Positions 33,252 to 39,767 of a stretch of 64,000 nt of DNA are shown here, in pieces. The notes below the pieces were generated by a model. The model saw nothing but the letters and a program-made list of their open reading frames with translations, was not told where the DNA came from and made no database searches. Made by a program: the position numbers and the translations under genes. The stretch lies in the NCBI GenBank assembly GCA_041495205.1, contig JBGQCF010000001.1, positions 133,847 to 197,846 on the forward strand, in the 5' to 3' direction. Position 1 is the first letter of the stretch; every line of letters starts with the position of its first letter. Origin of the DNA: JAHFRG01 sp041495205 (GTDB lineage: Bacteria > Pseudomonadota > Gammaproteobacteria > Burkholderiales > JAHFRG01).

Positions 33252-34160
33252 ATGGTACCGACTGCCGTCATTGACAACTTAGAATTCCCAGCTCGGCGCA
33301 GCACACACAAAGCGAGTTGGGCGCCAATCTACATCGAGCCAATGGTTGGCTCGGGTGAGCGAATATGTACGGCCGTTATCGCCGGAAATGAAAGCGACTT
33401 TGTACTTGTACCAGTCCCGTCTCTGGATCGGCTCTCATGTTTGTATGGGGCGCAGGCAAAGGCTGTGTCTTTTGCTAATGAGATCGCCCTCCACGCGATA
33501 AGGGAATGGGTCTCGGGGCGAGGCTTTGGTGCGATCGAGAAATGGTCGTCTCCGGTAGAGGGAGTCATTCTCGGAGCCCTTCGCCGTGGAGCAGGGGAAT
33601 CGCTTGAGGATGTCGCGCGAACTGGTTTGCTTCAGTGCGCGTCTCTGGTGGAGAAGCTAGCGGACGAGGAGGAGACCACGGAAGCCGGTGCGCGGGCTGA
33701 GGTGTCCACGCGGCGATTGGAGAAGCTGGTCCGAGAAGAAGTAGTTACGGCACGGCCGGATCTTCACAAGCGATTCGATCAGCAATTCCGCGTCAATGAG
33801 CGCGCTAGAGCTACGCGAATCGGTTTCACAGGAAATCGCCTTGTGGCCAACTTTGGATTGCTAGTTCCTGGGCAGCTCGCGAACCTCGTGAACAACGCGA
33901 AAGCTAAGCTGTGGGACCTAGAGCAGCTCCGAAGCGGTGCGCTCGCGGGGATGTTTCCGCAAAGCGGGACGTTGAGTTTTGAACTTCTACTTCATCGTGT
34001 GCGACGCGATGATCCTCAATACAGCGAAAGGCAGATAACCTCTATAGACGAGGCCGGCCTAGAGCTTGAAGCAGAAGCAGATAAGGTCCAAATACGCACT
34101 CGCCAGATGACATCCCCTGGCGCGATTGCGACGTTCGTTCTTGAGAGGGAGGCGGCGTAG
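33252..34160 (+). CDS. Uncharacterised partner of the HipA-like kinase
   Basis: A 302-residue soluble protein with AAGGAG ahead of its ATG, 9 bp after the kinase gene, so the two form an operon. I do not recognise the family. Seen: a beta-rich N-terminal part (YIEPMVGSGERICTAVIAG, then FVLVPVPSLDRLSCLYG) and a helical middle with many charged residues (LADEEETTEAGARAEVSTRR), no membrane segment, no obvious catalytic motif. Its start reminds one of the short DUF3037 proteins that pair with HipA-like kinases, but the length is much greater. It converges on the ubiquitin-like cassette with a 75-bp gap. Confidence 0.6.
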   Translation: MVPTAVIDNLEFPARRSTHKASWAPIYIEPMVGSGERICTAVIAGNESDFVLVPVPSLDRLSCLYGAQAKAVSFANEIALHAIREWVSGRGFGAIEKWSSPVEGVILGALRRGAGESLEDVARTGLLQCASLVEKLADEEETTEAGARAEVSTRRLEKLVREEVVTARPDLHKRFDQQFRVNERARATRIGFTGNRLVANFGLLVPGQLANLVNNAKAKLWDLEQLRSGALAGMFPQSGTLSFELLLHRVRRDDPQYSERQITSIDEAGLELEAEADKVQIRTRQMTSPGAIATFVLEREAA

Positions 34161-34235
34161 GCGGATTTGACTCAAACATAGTCAGAAAGGCGTTTGCGAA
34201 GGTCGCTTGTTGTCTTTGGCTGCGTAGAATCAGTT

Positions 34236-35651
34236 TCATCCGTTGGCGAGTCGAATGCTAGAGCCCGTCATTGAAACGCACGGAAGCATTGCTGTATCAC
34301 CCATGCCTAGCCTGGATCCATCGCCAAGGGAGCATTCCGGACACGTGCTGTCGCATCGCGGCTCGATACGTTCCTGTCTGTGGCGAAGATGGTCGTAGCG
34401 AGTGTACAGTTCGTCACCGCCTCCGTTAACGCCCAGCCCCAGATAATCAAACAGGAACCCGTTGACGGCATCCGCTGCGGACATTGCATTCAGTGTAATG
34501 ACGCTTGGGTTTGGCATCTGCGTTCCGTAGTGCTGGTCTTCGCGCTCGGCATCGGTCTTCCATTCATCGGCGAGCTTGGTAGGGTTTATTAGCTGATTGC
34601 ACAGCAGACACCCTCGGCCGGGTCGTATGCGGCGCACCACGCTATAAGCCGCTTGGATTTCTCCCGAGTTTTCCTCGAATGACACCTTCGCGCCCAACTG
34701 CACACCCGGAATGTAGTGCTGCTGGACAAGAGCGTTGAATACGAGCCGGGCCCGCATCGAGTCAGCGGCGAGGAATAGGTAGTCACAGTCAACAAGGCAT
34801 TTCGCGACCTCCTCGCGAACGAGGTCAGACGGTAAGGCCTCCACTTGCACGGTAGGATTTGCCTGCTTCGCCACACGCTTGGCGATATCGACCTTGAGCG
34901 TTTTCGAGATTACGTCCTCGACAGTCGCTCCCACAACGCGAGAGAAGTTAGACTCAGCAATACGGTCTGGGTCCACAAGCACGAGATAACCAACACCGAG
35001 TCTTGCGAGGTACTCGTTAACGAGGGAGCCGATTCCTCCCAGACCGATGACGCCGACCTTGGTTTTCGCGAAGCGAGCCTGTCCAACCTTTCCGAAAAAA
35101 AGTATCTGCCGGTGGTAGAGCTCTTCATGATCGATCTCGCCAACTCGTGGGGGACTAGGCCAGAGGTGCTGCAGTCGCGAGCCGAGCACTACCGCGTGTT
35201 GTAATGCCGAACGAGTGCCATCCGGAAACCAGATGTCCGCTTCGACGGCACGTTCCGCGAACACCAGTGCTCCAACGGGCATACCCCGTGCAATATCGAG
35301 CAATGCATGATAGCCACGCTGATGAGAGGCATAGTCGATGTGGCTGAAGCTTACGCTGTCAGCGCCGCCATGATTATGCACGGCAAGGTAGACCAACCGA
35401 TGGTCCCTGCAATAGGTGATGCAGCGGTTGATAAATCGAGCGTTCAGCGCCCGATACCCGCGCTTGCCTTCGATGTAATCCTCACCGTCTTTCGCGATGA
35501 ACAGAGTCCTCGCAAGTAATCGGTAGCCGTAAGACGTCTTGGCAAACCCAGCGGCCACCACAGCCCCATGCTCGTCGAAGTCGCCCGGGAAGAGGTGGGC
35601 CATTAGCCGCACATATAGCGGCTGTGGCATGTGAAGCGTGCAGTTGCGCAT
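34236..35651 (-). CDS. JAB peptidase - E1-like (ThiF) fusion of a ubiquitin-like system
   Basis: About 471 residues. Residues 1-150 are a JAB/JAMM metalloprotease with Glu27, HNH at 92-94 and SHID (Ser103, Asp106), a complete zinc set. Residues ~165-470 are an E1/ThiF domain: VGVIGLGGIGSLVNEYLARLG (ATP loop), the Arg in SNFSRVV, the DPDRI metal/adenylate Asp, and LAADSMRARL. Two Cys pairs (GCLLC and CPEC) probably bind zinc. No free cysteine outside these is obviously placed as the E1 thioester residue. JAB-E1 fusions accompany multi-ubiquitin and E2-family-E genes. The ATG at 35651 overlaps the E2 stop (TGATG). Confidence 0.9.
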   Translation of the reverse strand: MRNCTLHMPQPLYVRLMAHLFPGDFDEHGAVVAAGFAKTSYGYRLLARTLFIAKDGEDYIEGKRGYRALNARFINRCITYCRDHRLVYLAVHNHGGADSVSFSHIDYASHQRGYHALLDIARGMPVGALVFAERAVEADIWFPDGTRSALQHAVVLGSRLQHLWPSPPRVGEIDHEELYHRQILFFGKVGQARFAKTKVGVIGLGGIGSLVNEYLARLGVGYLVLVDPDRIAESNFSRVVGATVEDVISKTLKVDIAKRVAKQANPTVQVEALPSDLVREEVAKCLVDCDYLFLAADSMRARLVFNALVQQHYIPGVQLGAKVSFEENSGEIQAAYSVVRRIRPGRGCLLCNQLINPTKLADEWKTDAEREDQHYGTQMPNPSVITLNAMSAADAVNGFLFDYLGLGVNGGGDELYTRYDHLRHRQERIEPRCDSTCPECSLGDGSRLGMGDTAMLPCVSMTGSSIRLANG

Positions 35652-36037
35652 CACGCGATATACCTCAGCCAGTGCAGTACCTTGTTGAACTTCACTACCG
35701 GTGGTTCAAGCTTTGGGTCTCGCTTATTTGCGCGCCGCGATACCTGTATGGCGACACGGCCACGGAAGTTGTGGCCCGCGGTGACAGGTGCCGAGAAAGC
35801 CCTGCCGTTCGCCCAAGCAACGTTCGCCCCGATGAAGAGAGGGTAAACGTCGGAGTAAGGTGTCTGTGCCGTCAAATGACCGCCGACCCAGGTCGTGGTG
35901 GGGTTAAATCGCGGCCCGAGATCCACCGGCTCTATGAAAACGTATGCGCCGCCAGCGCCGTCCTCTTCAACCGTAACCATCGCACCGTCGAAGCTGTGCC
36001 GAAGAGCATCCACGGCCCGCTCGACTTCGGAGTTCAC
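35651..36037 (-). CDS. E2-like protein (prokaryotic E2 family E type) without cysteine
   Basis: A 128-residue protein starting at a GTG 8 nt after the Ubl stop. The central stretch NPTTTWVGGHLTAQTPYSDVYPLF and VTAGHNFRGRVAIQVSRRAN follow the pattern of the bacterial E2-like family E proteins encoded beside multi-ubiquitin genes. The whole protein contains no cysteine, so a classical E2 thioester is impossible; conserved-looking Thr, His and Asn residues are alternatives. Coupled to the JAB-E1 gene by a one-base overlap. Assignment rests on context plus this sequence pattern. Confidence 0.75.
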   Translation of the reverse strand: MNSEVERAVDALRHSFDGAMVTVEEDGAGGAYVFIEPVDLGPRFNPTTTWVGGHLTAQTPYSDVYPLFIGANVAWANGRAFSAPVTAGHNFRGRVAIQVSRRANKRDPKLEPPVVKFNKVLHWLRYIA

Positions 36038-36045
36038 GGCGAGAC

Positions 36046-36324
36046 CTACGAGTTGTCGTCGTCCGCGATCGCCGTGAACCGATCACGCGGATGCAGCTTG
36101 ACATCATCATGGTCGCCAATGACCTTGTGTTGGCCGTTCGGAAGTTCCTGCTGCAGCACGAAATCAAGCTGGATCGGCACCCCTTGTGCGATCGCAGCCT
36201 GCTTAATCTCGAGACCGGTTGCAGTTCGGTCAGGGAGCGTGACGGGGCGCTCGTTTACCGTCACTTCGACCGCGTGGGGATGCTTGCTGTGCTCTTGATG
36301 ACGCTCGATAGCCTGTTGTTCCAT
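36046..36324 (-). CDS. Ubiquitin-like (multiubiquitin-domain) protein
   Basis: A 92-residue protein with one beta-grasp domain in residues ~18-90: VEVTVNERPVTLPDRTATGLEIKQAAIAQ is shown only in part by VEVTVNERPV and TATGLEIKQAAIAQG, followed by QQELPNGQHKVI and DVKLHPRDRFTAI. This is the multi-ubiquitin domain pattern. It ends D-D-D-N-S, with no Gly-Gly. First gene of the minus-strand cassette; AAAGGA lies 6 nt before the ATG at 36324, and a TTGACA-17-TATATT promoter lies upstream. It is expected to be adenylated by the E1 and possibly trimmed by the JAB domain of the third gene. Confidence 0.88.
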   Translation of the reverse strand: MEQQAIERHQEHSKHPHAVEVTVNERPVTLPDRTATGLEIKQAAIAQGVPIQLDFVLQQELPNGQHKVIGDHDDVKLHPRDRFTAIADDDNS

Positions 36325-36449
36325 GTCAATTCCTTTCAAAATTATGTTGCTAAAAAGCCTCGTGATTGCTAAAGTGGAATCACTTGAAGCGCAATATACA
36401 TATTGCCTTTAAGGTTGTCAATTGCTTTTTAGCAACTAAAGGAGGATTA
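36325..36449. promoter_or_regulatory. Divergent control region between Ubl cassette and XRE gene
   Basis: Three structures: outer 13-bp inverted repeat GTTGCTAAAAAGC (36346-36358) with GCTTTTTAGCAAC (36424-36436); a further TTGCTAAA half-site at 36366-36373; and a central palindrome GCAATATACATATTGC (36391-36406) lying over the -10 box of the cassette promoter. Likely operators of the XRE regulator encoded next door. Confidence 0.75.
36393..36421 (-). promoter_or_regulatory. Promoter of the Ubl-E2-E1/JAB cassette
   Basis: Minus strand: TTGACA (36421-36416), 17-bp spacer, TATATT (36398-36393), close to the sigma70 consensus and overlapped by the central palindrome. Confidence 0.75.
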
Positions 36450-36824
36450 ATGGCCGACGCAGACAAGGGCTTTCACGCTGAGGCGTTCTATGACGCTCTC
36501 GCCACAACCGTGAAAACCCGGGAGCAAACATGGAAACAGGTGAGCAAGGAAACAGGGGTAAGTCCATCTACTCTAACGAGAATGGCACAAGGGCGGCGGC
36601 CGGACGCCGCGAGCCTTGCTGTGCTCTCCGCGTGGGCCGGAATCAACCCAGCCGATTTTGTGGGGTTGCGTAAAAAAACAAAGACGCCGGAATCGTTGGT
36701 CGCGATCTCGACGCTGCTCCGGGCGGATTCGAATCTGAAGCCAGACGCCGCCAAGACACTTCAGGCCATTATAGAGACCGCCTACGAAAAGTTGAAGCAG
36801 GAACGGTCGGGAAGCAAGAAGTAA
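36450..36824 (+). CDS. XRE-family transcriptional regulator
   Basis: A 124-residue protein with a helix-turn-helix at residues ~20-60: TREQTWKQVSKETGVSPSTLTRMAQGRRPDAASLAVLSAWAG is the classical XRE pattern (quoted in the features as QVSKETGVSPSTLTRMAQG). A perfect AAAGGAGG site precedes the ATG at 36450; an earlier frame start lies in the palindromic control region. Its stop overlaps the ImmA gene start (TAATG). It probably represses itself and the divergent ubiquitin-like cassette, with ImmA as its inactivator. Confidence 0.88.
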   Translation: MADADKGFHAEAFYDALATTVKTREQTWKQVSKETGVSPSTLTRMAQGRRPDAASLAVLSAWAGINPADFVGLRKKTKTPESLVAISTLLRADSNLKPDAAKTLQAIIETAYEKLKQERSGSKK

Positions 36825-37399
36825 TGCTTCCGCGGGGATTCAAGGCAGAAGCGAATCGCATCTCCGTCGAGATGCGAAGGGAACTCGGGCTCGAGCCCCA
36901 CTTACCACTCTGTCCTTGGCGCCTCGCGGACCATCTTTCTGTTCCCACAATCCCGCTGAGCAAGCTTGCGGAAGAGAACCCCACCATAAAAGGGAACATG
37001 GATTACCTTCTAAACGTCGATTCGGGAGTGTTCTCTGCCATCACGATTTTCGACGGTAGCTACCGCTTCATCGTACATAACGACGGCCATGCGCCGACTC
37101 GGCAGCGCGCAAATCTTGCGCACGAGCTGGCGCATGCGCTTTTGCATCACCCCCCTCACCCACCGTTCTGCAAACATGGCAAACGCGTATTCAATCGGCA
37201 ACTTGAGGATGAAGCTAGCTGGCTCGGACCGACACTATTGGTGTCGAATGAAGCAGCGCAATGGGCGCTTCGCTCCGGAATGACCGAGGAAGCGGCAGGG
37301 CGTCATTTCGGGGTTAGCAGAGACCTAGTTCGTTTTCGCCTGAATAAGAGTGGTGCAGTACGATTGGCCAGCTACGGCAACCGAAAGATTAGAGCGTGA
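36824..37399 (+). CDS. ImmA/IrrE-family metallopeptidase
   Basis: A 191-residue zinc peptidase with RANLAHELAHALLHH (HExxH) near residue 100 and the third ligand region in QLEDEASWLGPTLLV about 33 residues later. ImmA proteins cleave paired XRE repressors in response to stress or phage. It is coupled to the XRE gene at its start and overlaps hsdM at its end (GTGA), so regulation of the ubiquitin-like cassette and of hsdM are physically linked. Confidence 0.9.
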   Translation: MLPRGFKAEANRISVEMRRELGLEPHLPLCPWRLADHLSVPTIPLSKLAEENPTIKGNMDYLLNVDSGVFSAITIFDGSYRFIVHNDGHAPTRQRANLAHELAHALLHHPPHPPFCKHGKRVFNRQLEDEASWLGPTLLVSNEAAQWALRSGMTEEAAGRHFGVSRDLVRFRLNKSGAVRLASYGNRKIRA

Positions 37400-38895
37400 C
37401 TACGGCTACCATTGTCCAAAAGCTCTGGAACTACTGCAACGTCCTGCGCGACGATGGGATGAGCTATGGCGACTACGTCGAGCAGCTCACCTTCCTACTA
37501 TTTCTCAAGATGGCAGACGAGCGGAGTCGGTCACCGTACAATCAACTGAGTCTTGTCCCCTCGGAATATGCATGGCCGTCACTCTTGTTGCGCGACGGTG
37601 ATGAGCTGTTTGACCATTACCGGCATGTGTTGGAGAAACTGGGCGAGAAGAAAGGCATGCTTGGTCTCATCTTCGGCAAAGCGCAGAACAAGTTCCAGGA
37701 CCCGGCGAAACTGCGGCGCTTGATTGTCGATCTCATTGATAAGGAAAACTGGTCTTCGATGAGCGCGGATGTGAAGGGTGATGCCTACGAGGGTCTGTTA
37801 GAGAAGAACGCCCAAGACTTAAAATCCGGCGCGGGACAGTACTTCACGCCGCGTGCGCTGATACGCGCGATGGTGGACGCGGTCGCACCCAAGCCCGGCG
37901 AGTCGATCTGCGACCCTGCCTGCGGGACAGGCGGTTTCCTGTTCCTCGCACATAACTACATCGTCGAGCACTACCCCAACCTCACAAAGGACGAGAAGCG
38001 TCGGCTGAAGGAAGATACCTTCAAGGGTTGGGAGTTGGTGCAGAGCACTGCTCGTGTTTGCGCGATGAACCTGATGCTGCATGGCATCGGCTCCGACAAG
38101 AACGTTCCAGTTGCGGTGGCAGACGCGCTTGCGGCCGACCCTGGCGAGCGCTTCGAGGTAGTACTTACTAATCCACCTTTCGGTAAAAAGTCGAGTACGA
38201 TGATCGTCGGCGAAAATGGGAAAGTCAGTACCGAGAAAGATCTTGTCGAGCGCGAAGACTTCTGGGCGACAACGTCGAACAAGCAGCTTAATTTCCTACA
38301 GCACGTAAAGACGCTGCTCAAGCCACACGGCCGCTGCGCAATAGTCGTTCCGGACAACGTACTATTCGAAGGCGGTGCAGGCGAGGCCGTTCGGAAAAAG
38401 TTATTGCACGAATGCGATGTGCACACGCTGCTGCGACTACCCACTGGTCTCTTCTACGCGCAGGGCGTAAAGGCGAACGTGCTGTTCTTCGACAAAAAGC
38501 CCGCGTCCGAAACGCCGTGGACAAAAAAGCTGTGGATTTACGACTTGCGAACCAACAAACACTTCACGCTCAAGACCGGCCCACTCAAGCGCGAAGACCT
38601 GGACGAGTTCGTCACCCTCTACAATCCCGCCAACCGCTATGACCGCAAGCCGACGTGGTCTGAAAAGAATCCGGATGGTCGCTGGCGCGTCTACGATTAC
38701 GACGAGCTCGTCGCCCGCGACAAGGCGAGTCTCGACATCTTCTGGCTAAGGGACGAGAGCCTTTCAGAATCCGACAACCTGCCAGCTCCAGAGGTGATTG
38801 CACAGGAAATCATAGATGATCTAGAAACAGCGCTGGAGCAGATGCAGGAGATTGCCGCTGATCTCAGGGGCACCACAGGATCGAAGACAAGCTGA
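37396..38895 (+). CDS. hsdM: Type I restriction-modification methyltransferase subunit
   Basis: A 499-residue N6-adenine methyltransferase. GAGQYFTPRALIRAMVDA, the SAM motif DPACGTGGFLFLAHNY near residue 180 and catalytic NPPFG near 262 are diagnostic of HsdM. It starts at a GTG overlapping immA and is followed by an Mrr-type nuclease gene overlapping by one base. It completes the type I system with hsdR and hsdS, which lie 5 kb upstream on the same strand. Confidence 0.96.
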   Translation: MTTATIVQKLWNYCNVLRDDGMSYGDYVEQLTFLLFLKMADERSRSPYNQLSLVPSEYAWPSLLLRDGDELFDHYRHVLEKLGEKKGMLGLIFGKAQNKFQDPAKLRRLIVDLIDKENWSSMSADVKGDAYEGLLEKNAQDLKSGAGQYFTPRALIRAMVDAVAPKPGESICDPACGTGGFLFLAHNYIVEHYPNLTKDEKRRLKEDTFKGWELVQSTARVCAMNLMLHGIGSDKNVPVAVADALAADPGERFEVVLTNPPFGKKSSTMIVGENGKVSTEKDLVEREDFWATTSNKQLNFLQHVKTLLKPHGRCAIVVPDNVLFEGGAGEAVRKKLLHECDVHTLLRLPTGLFYAQGVKANVLFFDKKPASETPWTKKLWIYDLRTNKHFTLKTGPLKREDLDEFVTLYNPANRYDRKPTWSEKNPDGRWRVYDYDELVARDKASLDIFWLRDESLSESDNLPAPEVIAQEIIDDLETALEQMQEIAADLRGTTGSKTS

Positions 38896-39722
38896 TGGCG
38901 CGGCGAGAGCAAGGAGTAATAGAGGATTTAGTTGAAATCGCCTCCAAGTTTCCTTGGTGGGTCAGTGTTGTTCTTGCGATTGTCACGTACTTGGTACTGC
39001 ACTCATTTGCCTCTATGGGAGTCGCCGTAACGGCCGATGCTAAAAACATTGGTGCCGTTGTCAGCACACAGATATTTAGGACATTTGCAATGATCGCACA
39101 GTATCTTCTGCCTGGAGCACTTCTGGTTGGCGCGGCAGCATCTGTTCTTGGTCGGCACAAGCGTAATGCCTTGCATGAGAACGTTGCAACCGCTGGTGTG
39201 AGGGGTGCTCTTGAAAAAATGTCCTGGCAAGAGTTTGAAATGCTCGTGGGCGAGTCCTTCAGGCGGCGCGGTTTTTCTGTGGAAGAAACGGGCGGCGGCG
39301 GTGCGGATGGCGGAGTGGATCTTGTCGTCTCTCGTGGTGCTGACCGTTACTTAGTCCAATGCAAGCAGTGGAAAGCTCGGCAAGTCGGAGTCGAAACAGT
39401 CAGGGAACTCTATGGTGTGATGGCCGCGCGCAGGGTAGCCGGCGGTTACGTTGTTACATCGGGCGTTTTCACTGACGAAGCAAAGCGCTTCGCCGAAGGT
39501 CGAGAAATAAAATTGATTGCGGGAGATCAGCTAGTCGAGATGATACGCACCACGCAGACTGCTGTGCCAATAAAAGACCCCGTCGCTGCGGCTGAAAGTC
39601 CCTCATGCCCACAATGTGGTTCGCCGATGGTTCTGAAAACCGCGCGTAAGGGCGCTAACAGGGGTAATTCATTTTGGGGCTGTCCAAAGTATCCCAACTG
39701 CCGCGGCGCGCGACCAGCCTGA
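38895..39722 (+). CDS. Membrane-anchored Mrr-like restriction endonuclease with topoisomerase zinc finger
   Basis: A 275-residue protein: two membrane segments (about residues 20-40 and 65-88), an Mrr/restriction-endonuclease-like domain (MSWQEFEMLVGESFRRRGFSV, DGGVDLVV and YLVQCKQWKARQVGV giving the D...QxK core near residues 135-160), and a C-terminal four-Cys zinc ribbon CPQCGS...GCPKYPNC of the type found in topoisomerase I. Mrr enzymes cut modified DNA. It is the last gene of the island, one-base overlap with hsdM; the membrane anchor suggests action on incoming DNA at the envelope (inference). Confidence 0.9.
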   Translation: MARREQGVIEDLVEIASKFPWWVSVVLAIVTYLVLHSFASMGVAVTADAKNIGAVVSTQIFRTFAMIAQYLLPGALLVGAAASVLGRHKRNALHENVATAGVRGALEKMSWQEFEMLVGESFRRRGFSVEETGGGGADGGVDLVVSRGADRYLVQCKQWKARQVGVETVRELYGVMAARRVAGGYVVTSGVFTDEAKRFAEGREIKLIAGDQLVEMIRTTQTAVPIKDPVAAAESPSCPQCGSPMVLKTARKGANRGNSFWGCPKYPNCRGARPA

Positions 39723-39745
39723 GCAAATCAACCAACAGAAAAAAA

Positions 39746-39761
39746 GGGTTGGAGTCGACTT
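39746..39761. repeat. Dispersed motif copy: GGGTTGGAGTCGACTT
   Basis: One of at least three matches to GGGGTCGGAGTCGACTT between 39.7 and 43.3 kb, each in an intergenic gap between small modules (others at 42039-42055 and 43290-43305). Confidence 0.65.
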
Positions 39762-39767
39762 ACCTGA

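Noticed and set aside
28205..39722. Prophage or integrative conjugative element
   Set aside because: No integrase, terminase, capsid, conjugation or replication genes were found; ImmA/XRE alone is not sufficient.
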